64,000 nucleotides of DNA from Sphingomonas jinjuensis (GCF_014197105.1 NZ_JACIEV010000001.1:598755-662754); one strand, 5' to 3'; counted from the first letter of the stretch, positions 53,417 through 62,453 are shown. Made by a program: numbers and translations. Notes: generated by a model from the sequence alone, not told the origin.

Positions 53417-54816
53417 GCGAGGCGCGCGATGCCAGTGCCTATCGCCGAACCAGCTTCTGGCTGGAGACGACGCCGGACGATCTGACCCCGCGCGCCGCCG
53501 TCGCTGGCGACCTGACGGTCGATGTCGCCATACTCGGCGGCGGCTTTTCTGGGTTGTGGACGGCCTATCACCTGCTGCGTGACGATCCCACGATGGACGT
53601 GGCCATCGTAGAGCGCGATATCGTCGGCTACGGTGCGTCTGGGCGCAACGGCGGTTGGTGTTCGCCGCGATTCCCCGTCGACCCTGCGCCGCTCATCAAG
53701 ACGTTCGGCATTGAGCGGGCACGCCGCACGATCCTGGCGCTTCAGTCGTCGGTTGAGGAGATCGGCACGATCACGAAGCGGGAGGGGATCGACGCGCATT
53801 ACGTTCCCGGTGGCTTGCTGAGCGTCGCGATCGGAGATCACCAGCTTCCCGGCCTCGCCGCCACGCTCGCCACCTATCGGCAACTGGGGCTCGGCGAGGG
53901 CAATCGCCTGCTGGACGCTGCGGAAGCGCGCGAGCGGGTCAGCGTGCAGGGGATGGCCGGCGCGCTCCGGACCGAAGCGGGGGCTTCGATCCATCCCGGC
54001 AACCTCGTCCGAGGCCTGGCGCGCGCAGTCGAGCGGCTCGGCGGCACCATCTATGAGCGCACCGCGGTCGAGGGCGTGGAAGCCGGCAGCTCTCCGCGTT
54101 TGGTCACCGCGAACGGTAGCGTCCGCGCCCGCCGGGCCCTCATCGTCGCGGCCGAGGCCTATCTCCCCGGCCTGCCGGCGTTCCGGCGTCATGTCCTGCC
54201 GATGTCGTCGATGATCGTGCTGACCAACCCGTTGCCGGCGGATGTATGGGAGGAGATCGGCTGGGCGGGACACGAAAGCCTCAGCTCGCAATCACACCTA
54301 AAGAACTATCTGACCCGCACCGCCGACGGGCGGATTCTGTACGGCAGTCGCGGCGCGCTCTACACCTATGGATCGACGACGCCAGACGTGACGTCCGAAA
54401 GCGCGCTCTTCTACGATTGGATGCGCGATAGCCTGTGCGGCTGGTTCCCCTCGGTGGCTCGGGTCGGCTTTTCTCATGCGTGGGGCGGATATTTGGGCGT
54501 ACCGCGCGACTGGATGCCCACCGTCAACTTCGATCCCGCTGCGAAGATCGGGCGCCTTCACGGCTATACCGGACGGGGCGTGTCGACGAGCCATCTCGCA
54601 GGCAAGCTGCTTGCGGGTCTGATCAGCGGCAAAGCGAGCGGGCTGGAGGATCTGCCGATGCATCGCGCCCGTACACGGCGTTGGGAGCCCGAGCCGCTCC
54701 GCTGGCTTGGTGTCCGCTACGTTCAGAGCGCATTCGGGCGGATCGATCGGGCGGAACAGGAAGGACGGCCCGCGCCCTGGGACGCCTCCTTCGCCACCTA
54801 TCTGGGGGAACAGTGA
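53413..54816 (+). CDS. FAD-dependent amine/amino-acid oxidoreductase (PuuB-like)
   Basis: A 467-residue DAO-type flavoprotein. The dinucleotide-binding GGGFSG lies at 42-47, the covalent-flavin-region-like GASGRNGG follows near 73, and the C-terminal end has GRLHGYTGRGVSTSHLAGKLLAGLI. The layout resembles gamma-glutamylputrescine oxidase PuuB and related enzymes that oxidise a C-N bond to an aldehyde plus ammonia and peroxide. The aldehyde could then feed MmsA or GabD. It is coupled to the cupin gene upstream and overlaps the next gene. Confidence 0.88.
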   Translation: MSEARDASAYRRTSFWLETTPDDLTPRAAVAGDLTVDVAILGGGFSGLWTAYHLLRDDPTMDVAIVERDIVGYGASGRNGGWCSPRFPVDPAPLIKTFGIERARRTILALQSSVEEIGTITKREGIDAHYVPGGLLSVAIGDHQLPGLAATLATYRQLGLGEGNRLLDAAEARERVSVQGMAGALRTEAGASIHPGNLVRGLARAVERLGGTIYERTAVEGVEAGSSPRLVTANGSVRARRALIVAAEAYLPGLPAFRRHVLPMSSMIVLTNPLPADVWEEIGWAGHESLSSQSHLKNYLTRTADGRILYGSRGALYTYGSTTPDVTSESALFYDWMRDSLCGWFPSVARVGFSHAWGGYLGVPRDWMPTVNFDPAAKIGRLHGYTGRGVSTSHLAGKLLAGLISGKASGLEDLPMHRARTRRWEPEPLRWLGVRYVQSAFGRIDRAEQEGRPAPWDASFATYLGEQ

Positions 54817-56942
54817 CGCCGATGTCTGACGCCTCGCCAATCTTTAGCCGCATCGCGCAGCTCTGCGCCGCGCTCGTCTTGGCGGTTACGGCGGGAAGCT
54901 GCGCCCGTTCTCCCACTCCCGACGGCGGGGACGGCAGCGAATGGACCAGCACGGGACGGACCAACGACGAACAACGCTTCAGCCCGCTGTCGCAGATCGA
55001 TGCCACGAACGTGGGGCGGATGGGCTTGGCTTGGTACGACGATTTCAATCTGTCGCGTGGAGAAGAAGCGACACCCCTAGTGATCGACGACGTGCTCTAC
55101 GTCTCGACGGCGTGGAGCATGGTCAAGGCGTATGACGCCGCCACGGGCAAGCCCCTGTGGTCCTTCGATCCGGAGGTGCCTCGGGCTCAATTGGTCAAGG
55201 CGTGCTGCGACGCGGTCAATCGCGGCGTCGCGGCGTGGAAGGGCAAAATCTACATTGCGACGCTGGACGGGCGCTTAATCGCGTTGAACGGAAAGACTGG
55301 CAAGCCGGTATGGAGCGTTCAGACCACCGACCCGAGCGTGCCCTACACGATCACCGGGGCGCCCCGCATCATCAAGGGCAAGGTGATCATCGGGAACGGC
55401 GGTGCGGAATTGGGCGTGCGCGGCTATGTCGGCGCCTACAACGCAGAAACGGGGCGGAAGATCTGGCGCTTCTACACCGTACCGGGCGAGCCGGGGAAGG
55501 CTGACGGGGAAGTGTCGGACCGGCCGATGCAGATGGCGGCGAAGACCTGGTCGGGCGACGCCTGGTGGCGCCAGAAGGCGGGGGGCGGCACGGCATGGGA
55601 TGCCTTCGCCTATGACCCTGAACTCGACCTGCTCTACATCGGCACGGGTAATGGTTCCCCCTGGTCGCGTGCGGCGCGCAGCGAGGGGAAGGGCGACAAT
55701 CTGTTCCTTTCCTCGATCGTCGCGGTGCGGCCCGATACCGGCGAATACGTCTGGCATTATCAGGAGGTGCCGGGCGACGAATGGGACTATACTGCCACCC
55801 AGCACATCATCCTCGCCGACCTGAAGATCGGCGGCTCGGTGCGCAAGGTGTTAATGCAGGCGCCGAAGAACGGCTTCTTTTACGTCATCGATCGCGCCAC
55901 GGGAAAGCTCATCTCGGCCGAGAAATACGTTCCCGCGAATTGGGCCGAGCGGATCGACGTTGCTACAGGGCGCCCGGTCGAAAACCCGGCGGCGCGGTAC
56001 AGCGAGTTGGGCAAGCCCTTCTACGCCACCCCCAGCTCGCTCGGTGGGCATAATTGGCCGCCGATGGCGTATAATCCGGGGACCGGGCTGGTCTACATTC
56101 CGGCGCAGGAGCTGTCGGTGCTGTTCGTCGCCGACCGGACATTCCGCAAGTCGCCGATCGGCTACAATACCGCGACGAAGCTGGGCACCCGGGACGCATC
56201 GCTGAAGCCCCCGATACCAGCGGCGAAGGGATATCTGCTGGCTTGGGATCCGGTGCGCCAGCGCGAGGTGTGGCGGGCGCCGCGCGACACATTTGGAAAT
56301 GGCGGCGTGCTGACCACTGCCGGCGGGCTGGTGATCCAGGGCACGGGGACCGGTTTCCTAAAGGTCATGCGCGCGAGCGACGGCAAAGAGCTCTGGTCGC
56401 AATGGCTGCAGGCCGGGGTGCTGGCGGCGCCCATGACCTACAGCGTCAAGGGCCGGCAATATGTCGCCGTCCTCGCCGGCTGTGGCGGCGTCTACGGCTC
56501 CGCCTGCCGCATGGTCGACAAGGACGGACGCCGGCCGAACTTGGACCGGCTGCTCGTCTTCGCGCTCGATGGCAGGGCCAAGCTTCCGCCTGCGCCCGCG
56601 GCACAACCGATGGTGTTGAACCCACCCCCCGCAACCGCCAGCGCTGCGGCGATGGAGCGCGGAAAGGGGCTCTATACTCGCTACTGCGCGGTGTGCCATG
56701 GCTACGATGCCGTCAGCCTCGGGAACCAGCCTGACCTGCGCTACAGCCCGTTGCTAGGCGAAGAGGCTTGGTTCTCGGTACTGCGGGAAGGCGCCTTGAG
56801 CGGTTCGGGGATGGCGAACTTTGCCGACGTGCTGGATCGTCAGGACGCCGCCGACATCCGCTACTATTTGATCGGCAAGGCGCATGATCGCCGCAAGAAC
56901 GCGCCCGCCGCCGCGTCCAAAAACGCGGAACATTCGAGCTGA
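54813..56942 (+). CDS. PQQ-dependent quinohemoprotein dehydrogenase, lipoprotein
   Basis: A 709-residue protein from a GTG overlapping the previous stop (an ATG three codons on is the alternative). The signal ends in a lipobox-like A-G-S-C. The eight-bladed PQQ propeller (about 35-600) has tryptophan-docking repeats, the adjacent Cys pair C131-C132 that stacks on PQQ, and the catalytic-base region GDEWDYT near 321-327. A C-terminal cytochrome c domain has C-A-V-C-H at 625-629. It should oxidise an alcohol or aldehyde in the periplasm and pass electrons to the chain. No PQQ synthesis genes lie here. Confidence 0.9.
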   Translation: MTPMSDASPIFSRIAQLCAALVLAVTAGSCARSPTPDGGDGSEWTSTGRTNDEQRFSPLSQIDATNVGRMGLAWYDDFNLSRGEEATPLVIDDVLYVSTAWSMVKAYDAATGKPLWSFDPEVPRAQLVKACCDAVNRGVAAWKGKIYIATLDGRLIALNGKTGKPVWSVQTTDPSVPYTITGAPRIIKGKVIIGNGGAELGVRGYVGAYNAETGRKIWRFYTVPGEPGKADGEVSDRPMQMAAKTWSGDAWWRQKAGGGTAWDAFAYDPELDLLYIGTGNGSPWSRAARSEGKGDNLFLSSIVAVRPDTGEYVWHYQEVPGDEWDYTATQHIILADLKIGGSVRKVLMQAPKNGFFYVIDRATGKLISAEKYVPANWAERIDVATGRPVENPAARYSELGKPFYATPSSLGGHNWPPMAYNPGTGLVYIPAQELSVLFVADRTFRKSPIGYNTATKLGTRDASLKPPIPAAKGYLLAWDPVRQREVWRAPRDTFGNGGVLTTAGGLVIQGTGTGFLKVMRASDGKELWSQWLQAGVLAAPMTYSVKGRQYVAVLAGCGGVYGSACRMVDKDGRRPNLDRLLVFALDGRAKLPPAPAAQPMVLNPPPATASAAAMERGKGLYTRYCAVCHGYDAVSLGNQPDLRYSPLLGEEAWFSVLREGALSGSGMANFADVLDRQDAADIRYYLIGKAHDRRKNAPAAASKNAEHSS

Positions 56943-57012
56943 TCCGCGTCAGGCCGGTTTACCGCGGGTTTTCACAAGGGCCGCGTCTAGGGAGAGGGAG
57001 TGCTTTTCGAGA

Positions 57013-58323
57013 ATGGCGCAGCAAAGGCCGATCGTGGGGAGCCGTCGCCTCATATCAATCATCGGTGGATCGATCGGCAATCTTGTCGAATGGTACGACT
57101 TTTACGCCTATGCCGCCTTCGCGCTCTATTTCGCGCCCGCGTTCTTCCCTAGCGACGATCGGACGTCTCAACTGCTCGGAACCGCCGCGGTGTTCGCGGT
57201 TGGTTTCCTAATGCGACCGCTCGGCGCATGGTGGATGGGCATGTATGCCGATAGCCGGGGACGGAAGGCCGGCCTTACACTGTCGCTAATTCTCATGTTC
57301 TGCGGGTCAGCACTGATCGCGCTGACGCCGACACACGTAGCAATCGGATCTGCCGCCCCCGCAATTTTGCTTTTCGCACGAATGCTTCAAGGCATAAGTG
57401 TTGGTGGCGAATATGGAGCGAGTGCGACCTATCTATCCGAAATGGCCGAGGGGCGGAACCGTGGCTTTTGGGCGAGTTTCCAATATGTGACGCTGATCGG
57501 CGGACAGCTATGCGCCTTGCTCGTCGCGCTTGTGCTCGGCGTGTTACTGTCGGAGGCGCAAATTCAGGCCTGGGGATGGCGCATTCCTTTTGCGATCGGG
57601 GCGGTGCTGGCGTTGATGGCTTATGGCTTGCGCCGGCGAATGGCCGAAACGGATGCCTTCATCGATGTGGGGGTGGATCGGCCGCGATCATCGCTAACGG
57701 CGCTCTGGCGCGCTTACCCGACGCTGTTCGTGCGGATCGCGATTGTCAGCGGCGGTGGCGGCCTCGCCTTCTATGCATACACCACCTACATGCAGAAGTT
57801 CCTGGTCAACTCCTCCGGTTTTTCGCGCGGCAGCGCGACGCAAATTATGACTGCAGCCCTCGTGATCTATATGCTGGCGCAGCCGCTTGCCGGGCACATC
57901 TCTGATCGCTTCGGGCGCAGACCGAATATGCTGGCATTCGCCATGCTCGGCACGATCGCAACGGTTCCGGCCTTCACCATATTGGCCGGCACCCAAAGCG
58001 CCGGGGCGGCCGTGGTCATAATCGTTGGGCTGCTGTTGATCCTGACTGCCTACACCGCGATTAGCGGCCTTTTCAAAGCCGAGCTGTTCCCGCCGCACAT
58101 CCGAGCGCTTGGTGTTGCGCTGCCCTACGCGGTGGGGAATGCCCTCTTCGGCGGCACTGCGGAATATGTCGCCTTGTCGTTCAAGGCAGCGGGGATGGAG
58201 AGCGGCTTCTACTGGTATGTGGCCGGCGCTATCGCGGTTACCGGCGTCATTTTTGTAACCCTACCAGAAACCCGGGCGACGTCCACCGAATGGGAGTTGA
58301 GGGGAAGGTCCGGCCGCTCCTGA
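57013..58323 (+). CDS. MFS transporter, metabolite:H+ symporter (MHS) type
   Basis: A 436-residue permease of 12 segments. The MHS hallmark GNLVEWYDFYAY is at the N-terminus, MGMYADSRGRKAGL is the loop 2-3 motif, and GISVGGEYGASATYLSEMA the segment 4-5 motif. Relatives import organic acids such as 2-oxoglutarate, citrate, proline or shikimate by proton symport. As the last gene of the cluster it is likely to import a substrate or side product of the pathway. Confidence 0.9.
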   Translation: MAQQRPIVGSRRLISIIGGSIGNLVEWYDFYAYAAFALYFAPAFFPSDDRTSQLLGTAAVFAVGFLMRPLGAWWMGMYADSRGRKAGLTLSLILMFCGSALIALTPTHVAIGSAAPAILLFARMLQGISVGGEYGASATYLSEMAEGRNRGFWASFQYVTLIGGQLCALLVALVLGVLLSEAQIQAWGWRIPFAIGAVLALMAYGLRRRMAETDAFIDVGVDRPRSSLTALWRAYPTLFVRIAIVSGGGGLAFYAYTTYMQKFLVNSSGFSRGSATQIMTAALVIYMLAQPLAGHISDRFGRRPNMLAFAMLGTIATVPAFTILAGTQSAGAAVVIIVGLLLILTAYTAISGLFKAELFPPHIRALGVALPYAVGNALFGGTAEYVALSFKAAGMESGFYWYVAGAIAVTGVIFVTLPETRATSTEWELRGRSGRS

Positions 58324-58666
58324 AGCTTGATCGTAATGGCGGCTGTTCGTTGCACTTTGGAAGCAGGCTCGGACGACGAGATTTGGTGGATTGCGGACTG
58401 ACCGCTTTCGGGCGCTCTGCAAGCCTAGGCGGCCGTTTATTCAGGCGCCTTGCCGCGTAAGGTGTGTCTGATTTCAAGCGCATAGCCGAGCTTAAAGGCG
58501 CGCTGCGCTTCAGGTTCGGGGCGGCCGCCCTCAAACTCGACGGCAAATTAGATTTGATGACCGCCAGTTTACGGCAGAAGGCGCCGTACTCAGGTTTCCA
58601 CGCTTCAGTGTATTGTAGTCCCGTCCGTCCTCCGCAATGAGACGTCTCGAACCGCTTCCTGGCTCG
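58324..58666. other. Intergenic stretch between catabolic cluster and defence operon
   Basis: No gene is supported. The stretch lies between the stop of the MFS gene and the stop of the ADP-ribosylglycohydrolase gene, so both operons converge here. It contains several stop codons in all frames and no clear terminator hairpin with a T-run. It may hold remnants of older insertions. Confidence 0.5.
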
Positions 58667-60394
58667 TTATCGTCGCCGTCGCATGCGGGCCAACTTCGCT
58701 TTGGCAACGATCGCCGCGAAAGCGACGGCAGAGTCGATCGACGATGAACGCTCTATGCAACGGTTCAACAAGCGACCAAGTGTTAGGTCGTCAAAGTCGC
58801 TCTGAATTACAGCGTCGGTCCAAGCATCCAAGGTGTCGCGAGCAGCAATCGCAGATTGGCGAGATTCAGGCCCGCGCTTAGCTTCAACGGGCCGACTCAC
58901 AACTGAGTCGAGCGGCAAAGATGTTTGCGCCTCCCGTTCGCGGGGGACCGCCCTAGTCGTTCGCTGCGGTGCTGGCTGACGTGGGCCCGGCATCTGAGAG
59001 GGTGCGAGCTCCCCAATTTCGTTAGCGCGTCTTTTCGCCAGGATTGATTGTCCAAAAGGCAGCGAGAACCACTGCCAAACTGCGTCGCTAGTCCGGTACT
59101 CCTCACCCAGAGGAGCCAAGAAGCCTAAGCCCGCAATGGCTATCTTCCCTTCGATCCTCCCCACGGACGCAGTCTGCCTCGCGGGAGCGGTCCAGCGTCC
59201 TAGATCAGGATAATCGAAGCTATCCTGTGGTTCGCCAAGAGAGATCAGCGCCAACCGTTCGGCCTCGTGCGCTATGTATTCCTTGTCCTGAATAGCCCAT
59301 CGCGGTTCGTCAGATGATAAAGCACCAAGAAGCGCGCCCGCCATTGTAGCTATAGTGTCCGTGTCGCTGTCGAGTTCGTTAGCAGCTAGGATCAATGCAT
59401 GCTGCGGCATTTCCTTTGCGCATAGCCTAGCTAGCGCTGCAGCCGCTAAAGCAGTCTTGAATCCGGAACCACGAAACTTAGGGGTCAGACAGCCGATAGA
59501 GTCGAGGATGTCCCGGTAAGCCTTCGCACCACTACCTTGAAGTAATTTATCTACAGCCCGCACATCCTGGATAGCCTCGTCTTGCATCTGCAGCATTGCT
59601 GCTTGAAGAGACGCTCCAGATTGCGCTTCCCATGTCGACAGCCAAAAAGCCGCAAGTTGCGGATCGTAGGCAATCAAGCGAGGCACGTCGCTGAAGCGGA
59701 CAACAAAGCCGTTCCAGTCCTCCACCCCTGGTAACTTCTGATGAACAAAGACGTAGCTCAGGCAAAGAGCGTGGAACAGAGCGCCACAGAATCCATGCGG
59801 GTGACCATGGGTAACCAGAGAGTCCTGGAGAACACTGACAAGCATCTCGTCAGTGGTGCTCAAGGAATTCCAGACATGCGGCTGGATACGCATGGCAGCC
59901 CCATTTCCGCCACCCTTGACATAGCTCTGGCCCGACACCTCAAAGAAGTTAGAAAACCAATTAACACTGCGCTTGCCTAAATTAGTGGCTGCCGCTTTGG
60001 TGCCGAGCCCTCCCCCTAGCGCGTATGTCGGCCAGACAGTTACTTCAATTTTGGCGAACGTTTCTGCGTCGAACGAGCCGTCCCCTCGTATGGAGCGGCA
60101 AACGGCCAATCTTAGCTGAGTGTCGTCAGAGTAGGTCCCCGCTGGGAGGTCGACCCGCACTCCGCTGCGCCCGCCGATGATCCGCTGCCAGTTGACGGGC
60201 TCTGTGACTTCGGAGACGCCTGCCCGGTGGGACACTCCTGCGGCACCTCGTGAAAGCTCTGTTATCCAACCAAGCGCATCTCCTGCGGCGGCCCACAAAG
60301 CAGAGTTGCGAACCGCCCGCACGCGAAGAGCGCGTTCGCTAACCGCCTGCGGGTGAGGCGCAGCCTCGATATCCATGTGAACCTCAGTGCTCAA
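58667..60394 (-). CDS. ADP-ribosylglycohydrolase (DraG/ARH family)
   Basis: A 575-residue protein. Residues about 28-365 are an ARH fold: GDALGW at 38-43, the Mg2+ site SDDT at 89-92, GGGNGAAMR at 161-169, THGHPHG at 196-202 and the second metal motif DSDTDT at 342-347. All ligands look intact, so it should hydrolyse ADP-ribose from a target. About 210 residues follow, with a Pro/Arg-rich linker and a helical tail of unknown role. It is longer than usual ARH enzymes. Its start overlaps the DarT-like gene (ATGA). As the likely antidote it would undo ADP-ribosylation made by that partner. Confidence 0.9.
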   Translation of the reverse strand: MSTEVHMDIEAAPHPQAVSERALRVRAVRNSALWAAAGDALGWITELSRGAAGVSHRAGVSEVTEPVNWQRIIGGRSGVRVDLPAGTYSDDTQLRLAVCRSIRGDGSFDAETFAKIEVTVWPTYALGGGLGTKAAATNLGKRSVNWFSNFFEVSGQSYVKGGGNGAAMRIQPHVWNSLSTTDEMLVSVLQDSLVTHGHPHGFCGALFHALCLSYVFVHQKLPGVEDWNGFVVRFSDVPRLIAYDPQLAAFWLSTWEAQSGASLQAAMLQMQDEAIQDVRAVDKLLQGSGAKAYRDILDSIGCLTPKFRGSGFKTALAAAALARLCAKEMPQHALILAANELDSDTDTIATMAGALLGALSSDEPRWAIQDKEYIAHEAERLALISLGEPQDSFDYPDLGRWTAPARQTASVGRIEGKIAIAGLGFLAPLGEEYRTSDAVWQWFSLPFGQSILAKRRANEIGELAPSQMPGPRQPAPQRTTRAVPREREAQTSLPLDSVVSRPVEAKRGPESRQSAIAARDTLDAWTDAVIQSDFDDLTLGRLLNRCIERSSSIDSAVAFAAIVAKAKLARMRRRR

Positions 60395-61053
60395 TTTGGC
60401 TTCCCTGCAAATTTCTCGGGGGACAATACAACCTCCACGGCGTCGAAGCCAAACTCCGCAAGCCAGCCACTCACAGCGTCGTGATGGTCGCCCTCCCGAA
60501 CGTAAATCCTCCGCAGGAACTCTGCCGGTACCGCAGTGGGGTAGAGAACCTCCGCCTGCTCACATGTGGGGAGCGCCGGCCCACGGAGCCCACGTGTGAC
60601 AGACCAATTCGGGCTTTTGCGCCCAATCAGCGGTCCGAAAAGCGCGTTCAATCCGGCCGCACCGCCTGCGCGGATGCATCGATCATAGGAGTTGTTTGTC
60701 GTTCCAAAAACCACTCCCGGGTGGGTCGCGATCACCGCGTCGAAGGATAGAATGCCCCACCATACATCGGCACCTAAGTGCCACCTCTGAGATACTTGAA
60801 AGTATCTGTTATTTATCTCAGAGATTGAAAGGTTAACAAAATCAAGCCAGTTCTCACTTTTGTCAAAGAAGGCTCCCGCCTCGGGTCGGTTTGCTGCATT
60901 GACATGAAGAATATGCTTTAAGTACTTTTCCTCGGGGAGCTTATACCTCGACAGCAGGGCACCGCTCGCAAGGGTCCCTACGATCCCGCGATTTGTGGTA
61001 AAATGGAGAAGCTCGGAAATCCCGCGGCTCACAAGTAAATTGGCTATGGTCAT
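60391..61053 (-). CDS. darT: DarT-like (DUF4433) DNA ADP-ribosyltransferase
   Basis: A 220-residue protein with the DUF4433/DarT pattern: LLHFTT with H17 in the first strand, then DFVNLSISEINNRYF (71-85), WWGILSFDAVIATHPGVVFGTTNNS (98-122, read as two motifs) and the catalytic-glutamate motif QAEVL with E168. DarT enzymes use NAD+ to put ADP-ribose on a base in single-stranded DNA and are toxic, or block phage replication, unless reversed. The usual partner is the macrodomain DarG, but here it is an ARH-type hydrolase. It overlaps both neighbours by four bases. Low GC (20 of 60 bases in one line near 60800) suggests transfer. Confidence 0.82.
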   Translation of the reverse strand: MTIANLLVSRGISELLHFTTNRGIVGTLASGALLSRYKLPEEKYLKHILHVNAANRPEAGAFFDKSENWLDFVNLSISEINNRYFQVSQRWHLGADVWWGILSFDAVIATHPGVVFGTTNNSYDRCIRAGGAAGLNALFGPLIGRKSPNWSVTRGLRGPALPTCEQAEVLYPTAVPAEFLRRIYVREGDHHDAVSGWLAEFGFDAVEVVLSPEKFAGKPN

Positions 61054-62453
61054 AGCGTAACACCATCAAACGTCCCAGCGGCAAAATATTGAACAAGGGC
61101 GGACTCTGAACCAGGTTTGTAACCGACCACTACGGACTTCCGAGCTCGCGCGATTGCTACGGCCAACAAGCGCCGAAGCACAAAGACCTCATCGTCCATT
61201 GCCGCATCAACAAAGGGCGTGTTCTCGTCATTGAATCCGAGTATGATCACGTGATCAAACTCAAGGCCCTTTGCGGAGTGGAACGTTGAAAGAGCCACAT
61301 TCTCTGGACCCTGCGGCCAGTCGGCCTCACGAGTTATGTCCGCATATTGTATGCGCCTGCTTCTAAGTCGCGCCTTTATGTAGGCAAACCACTTGCCGGC
61401 TTGCGGCTTAAGAAACGCGACTGAGTCCGTTGTTAGGTCAACGGAGTTCGCAATGTAGTCTAGTGCCCATTCGACTTGTTCGTTGTACAATCCCGATATG
61501 ACAACGGGCTTCGGGCCGCGGGAAGTGGCGCCGGCAAGGTTGGGCAGCACGCCATCGCCATCTACGCCGATCCCGTTCAGAACCCCGGCGGCAAAGGTAG
61601 CAATCTCAACCGTGTTTCGGTGGTTTGCGCGGAGCGTGTGTACGCGCTCTGGCCGAACATCAAAGCCAGCTTCAGTCCACGTAAATCCGCGAGCATAGAT
61701 GCGCTGTACCGTGTCAATAACGAAGGTGGCCGCGTGCTCCTGGGCGAGATGCGCCCTTACGGCACGCAGCTGGTTGGCCGAGAAATCTTGGCTCTCGTCG
61801 ATAACTACCACATCGTAGTCAAGGGATTGAGGTCGTTGCGCCATCTGGAGTGCGACTAAGTTCCAGTCGAGTACTTCCGACTCATCTAGCCACTGTAGGT
61901 AAGGATATACCACCTCGTCCAGAATGCGTCTGCGCACCGGACTTTCCACACGGGGGAGTAGTCCGCGGCCGGTGCGTTCTGTACTCATATAGAGCTCAAG
62001 ATTTGACGGCTCAAATCGGCCCAACAGGTACTCGACCTCTTTGATAATATAATCAGCAGCGAGCCCTTTTATGTGGGACGCGAGGCGACGTAGTTCGGCC
62101 TTAGCGGCATCGTTACCAACTGCCGGAAAGCCCAATTCCGTCATCGCCCACCGGCTGAAGGTATCTATGCGTAAGTCGACAGCAATGCTCGGCGCAATTT
62201 GGTGCTCCGCCAAGCTTCTGACGTAACCAGCAAGCGTCCGGTTGAACGTGAGTACGAGCACGCGAACTGGCGTGGAGTCGTTCTGACGAGCGCGGCGGGC
62301 CGCAAACATGAAGCACAACGATCGTAGCCGCAGCAGCGCCGTAGAGGTCTTCCCGCTTCCCGCGGCTCCCCGAATGACCTCAACGCCTAATCTGTTTTGG
62401 CTGACGAGCGGCAGCTGCTCGGGCGTTGCAGTCACCTGCGGAAGCGTTTTCAA
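61050..62453 (-). CDS. UvrD/Rep-like superfamily 1 helicase
   Basis: A 467-residue protein with SF1A motifs. Walker A GAAGSGKT is at 29-36, motif Ia LVLTFNRTLA at 67-76, and Walker B VVVIDESQDF with D219-E220. The VDTVQRIY-like (VIDTVQRIY) motif III and LRANHRNT motif IV follow. Motif V is STFHSAKGLEFDHVIILGF and motif VI LLAVAIARARKSVVVGY. It is much shorter than UvrD (about 720), lacking most of the 1B/2B domains. The start is a TTG at 62453 with GGGGAG eight bases before. It leads the operon and may present single-stranded DNA to the DarT-like enzyme. Confidence 0.88.
   Translation of the reverse strand: MKTLPQVTATPEQLPLVSQNRLGVEVIRGAAGSGKTSTALLRLRSLCFMFAARRARQNDSTPVRVLVLTFNRTLAGYVRSLAEHQIAPSIAVDLRIDTFSRWAMTELGFPAVGNDAAKAELRRLASHIKGLAADYIIKEVEYLLGRFEPSNLELYMSTERTGRGLLPRVESPVRRRILDEVVYPYLQWLDESEVLDWNLVALQMAQRPQSLDYDVVVIDESQDFSANQLRAVRAHLAQEHAATFVIDTVQRIYARGFTWTEAGFDVRPERVHTLRANHRNTVEIATFAAGVLNGIGVDGDGVLPNLAGATSRGPKPVVISGLYNEQVEWALDYIANSVDLTTDSVAFLKPQAGKWFAYIKARLRSRRIQYADITREADWPQGPENVALSTFHSAKGLEFDHVIILGFNDENTPFVDAAMDDEVFVLRRLLAVAIARARKSVVVGYKPGSESALVQYFAAGTFDGVTL

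Noticed and set aside
58324..58666. Possible degenerate gene between the MFS and ARH genes
   Set aside because: Stops occur in all frames and no family motif is visible, so no claim is made beyond an intergenic stretch.
60391..61053. A classical DarTG pair
   Set aside because: No DarG macrodomain motif is found in either neighbour. The partner has ARH metal-site motifs instead.
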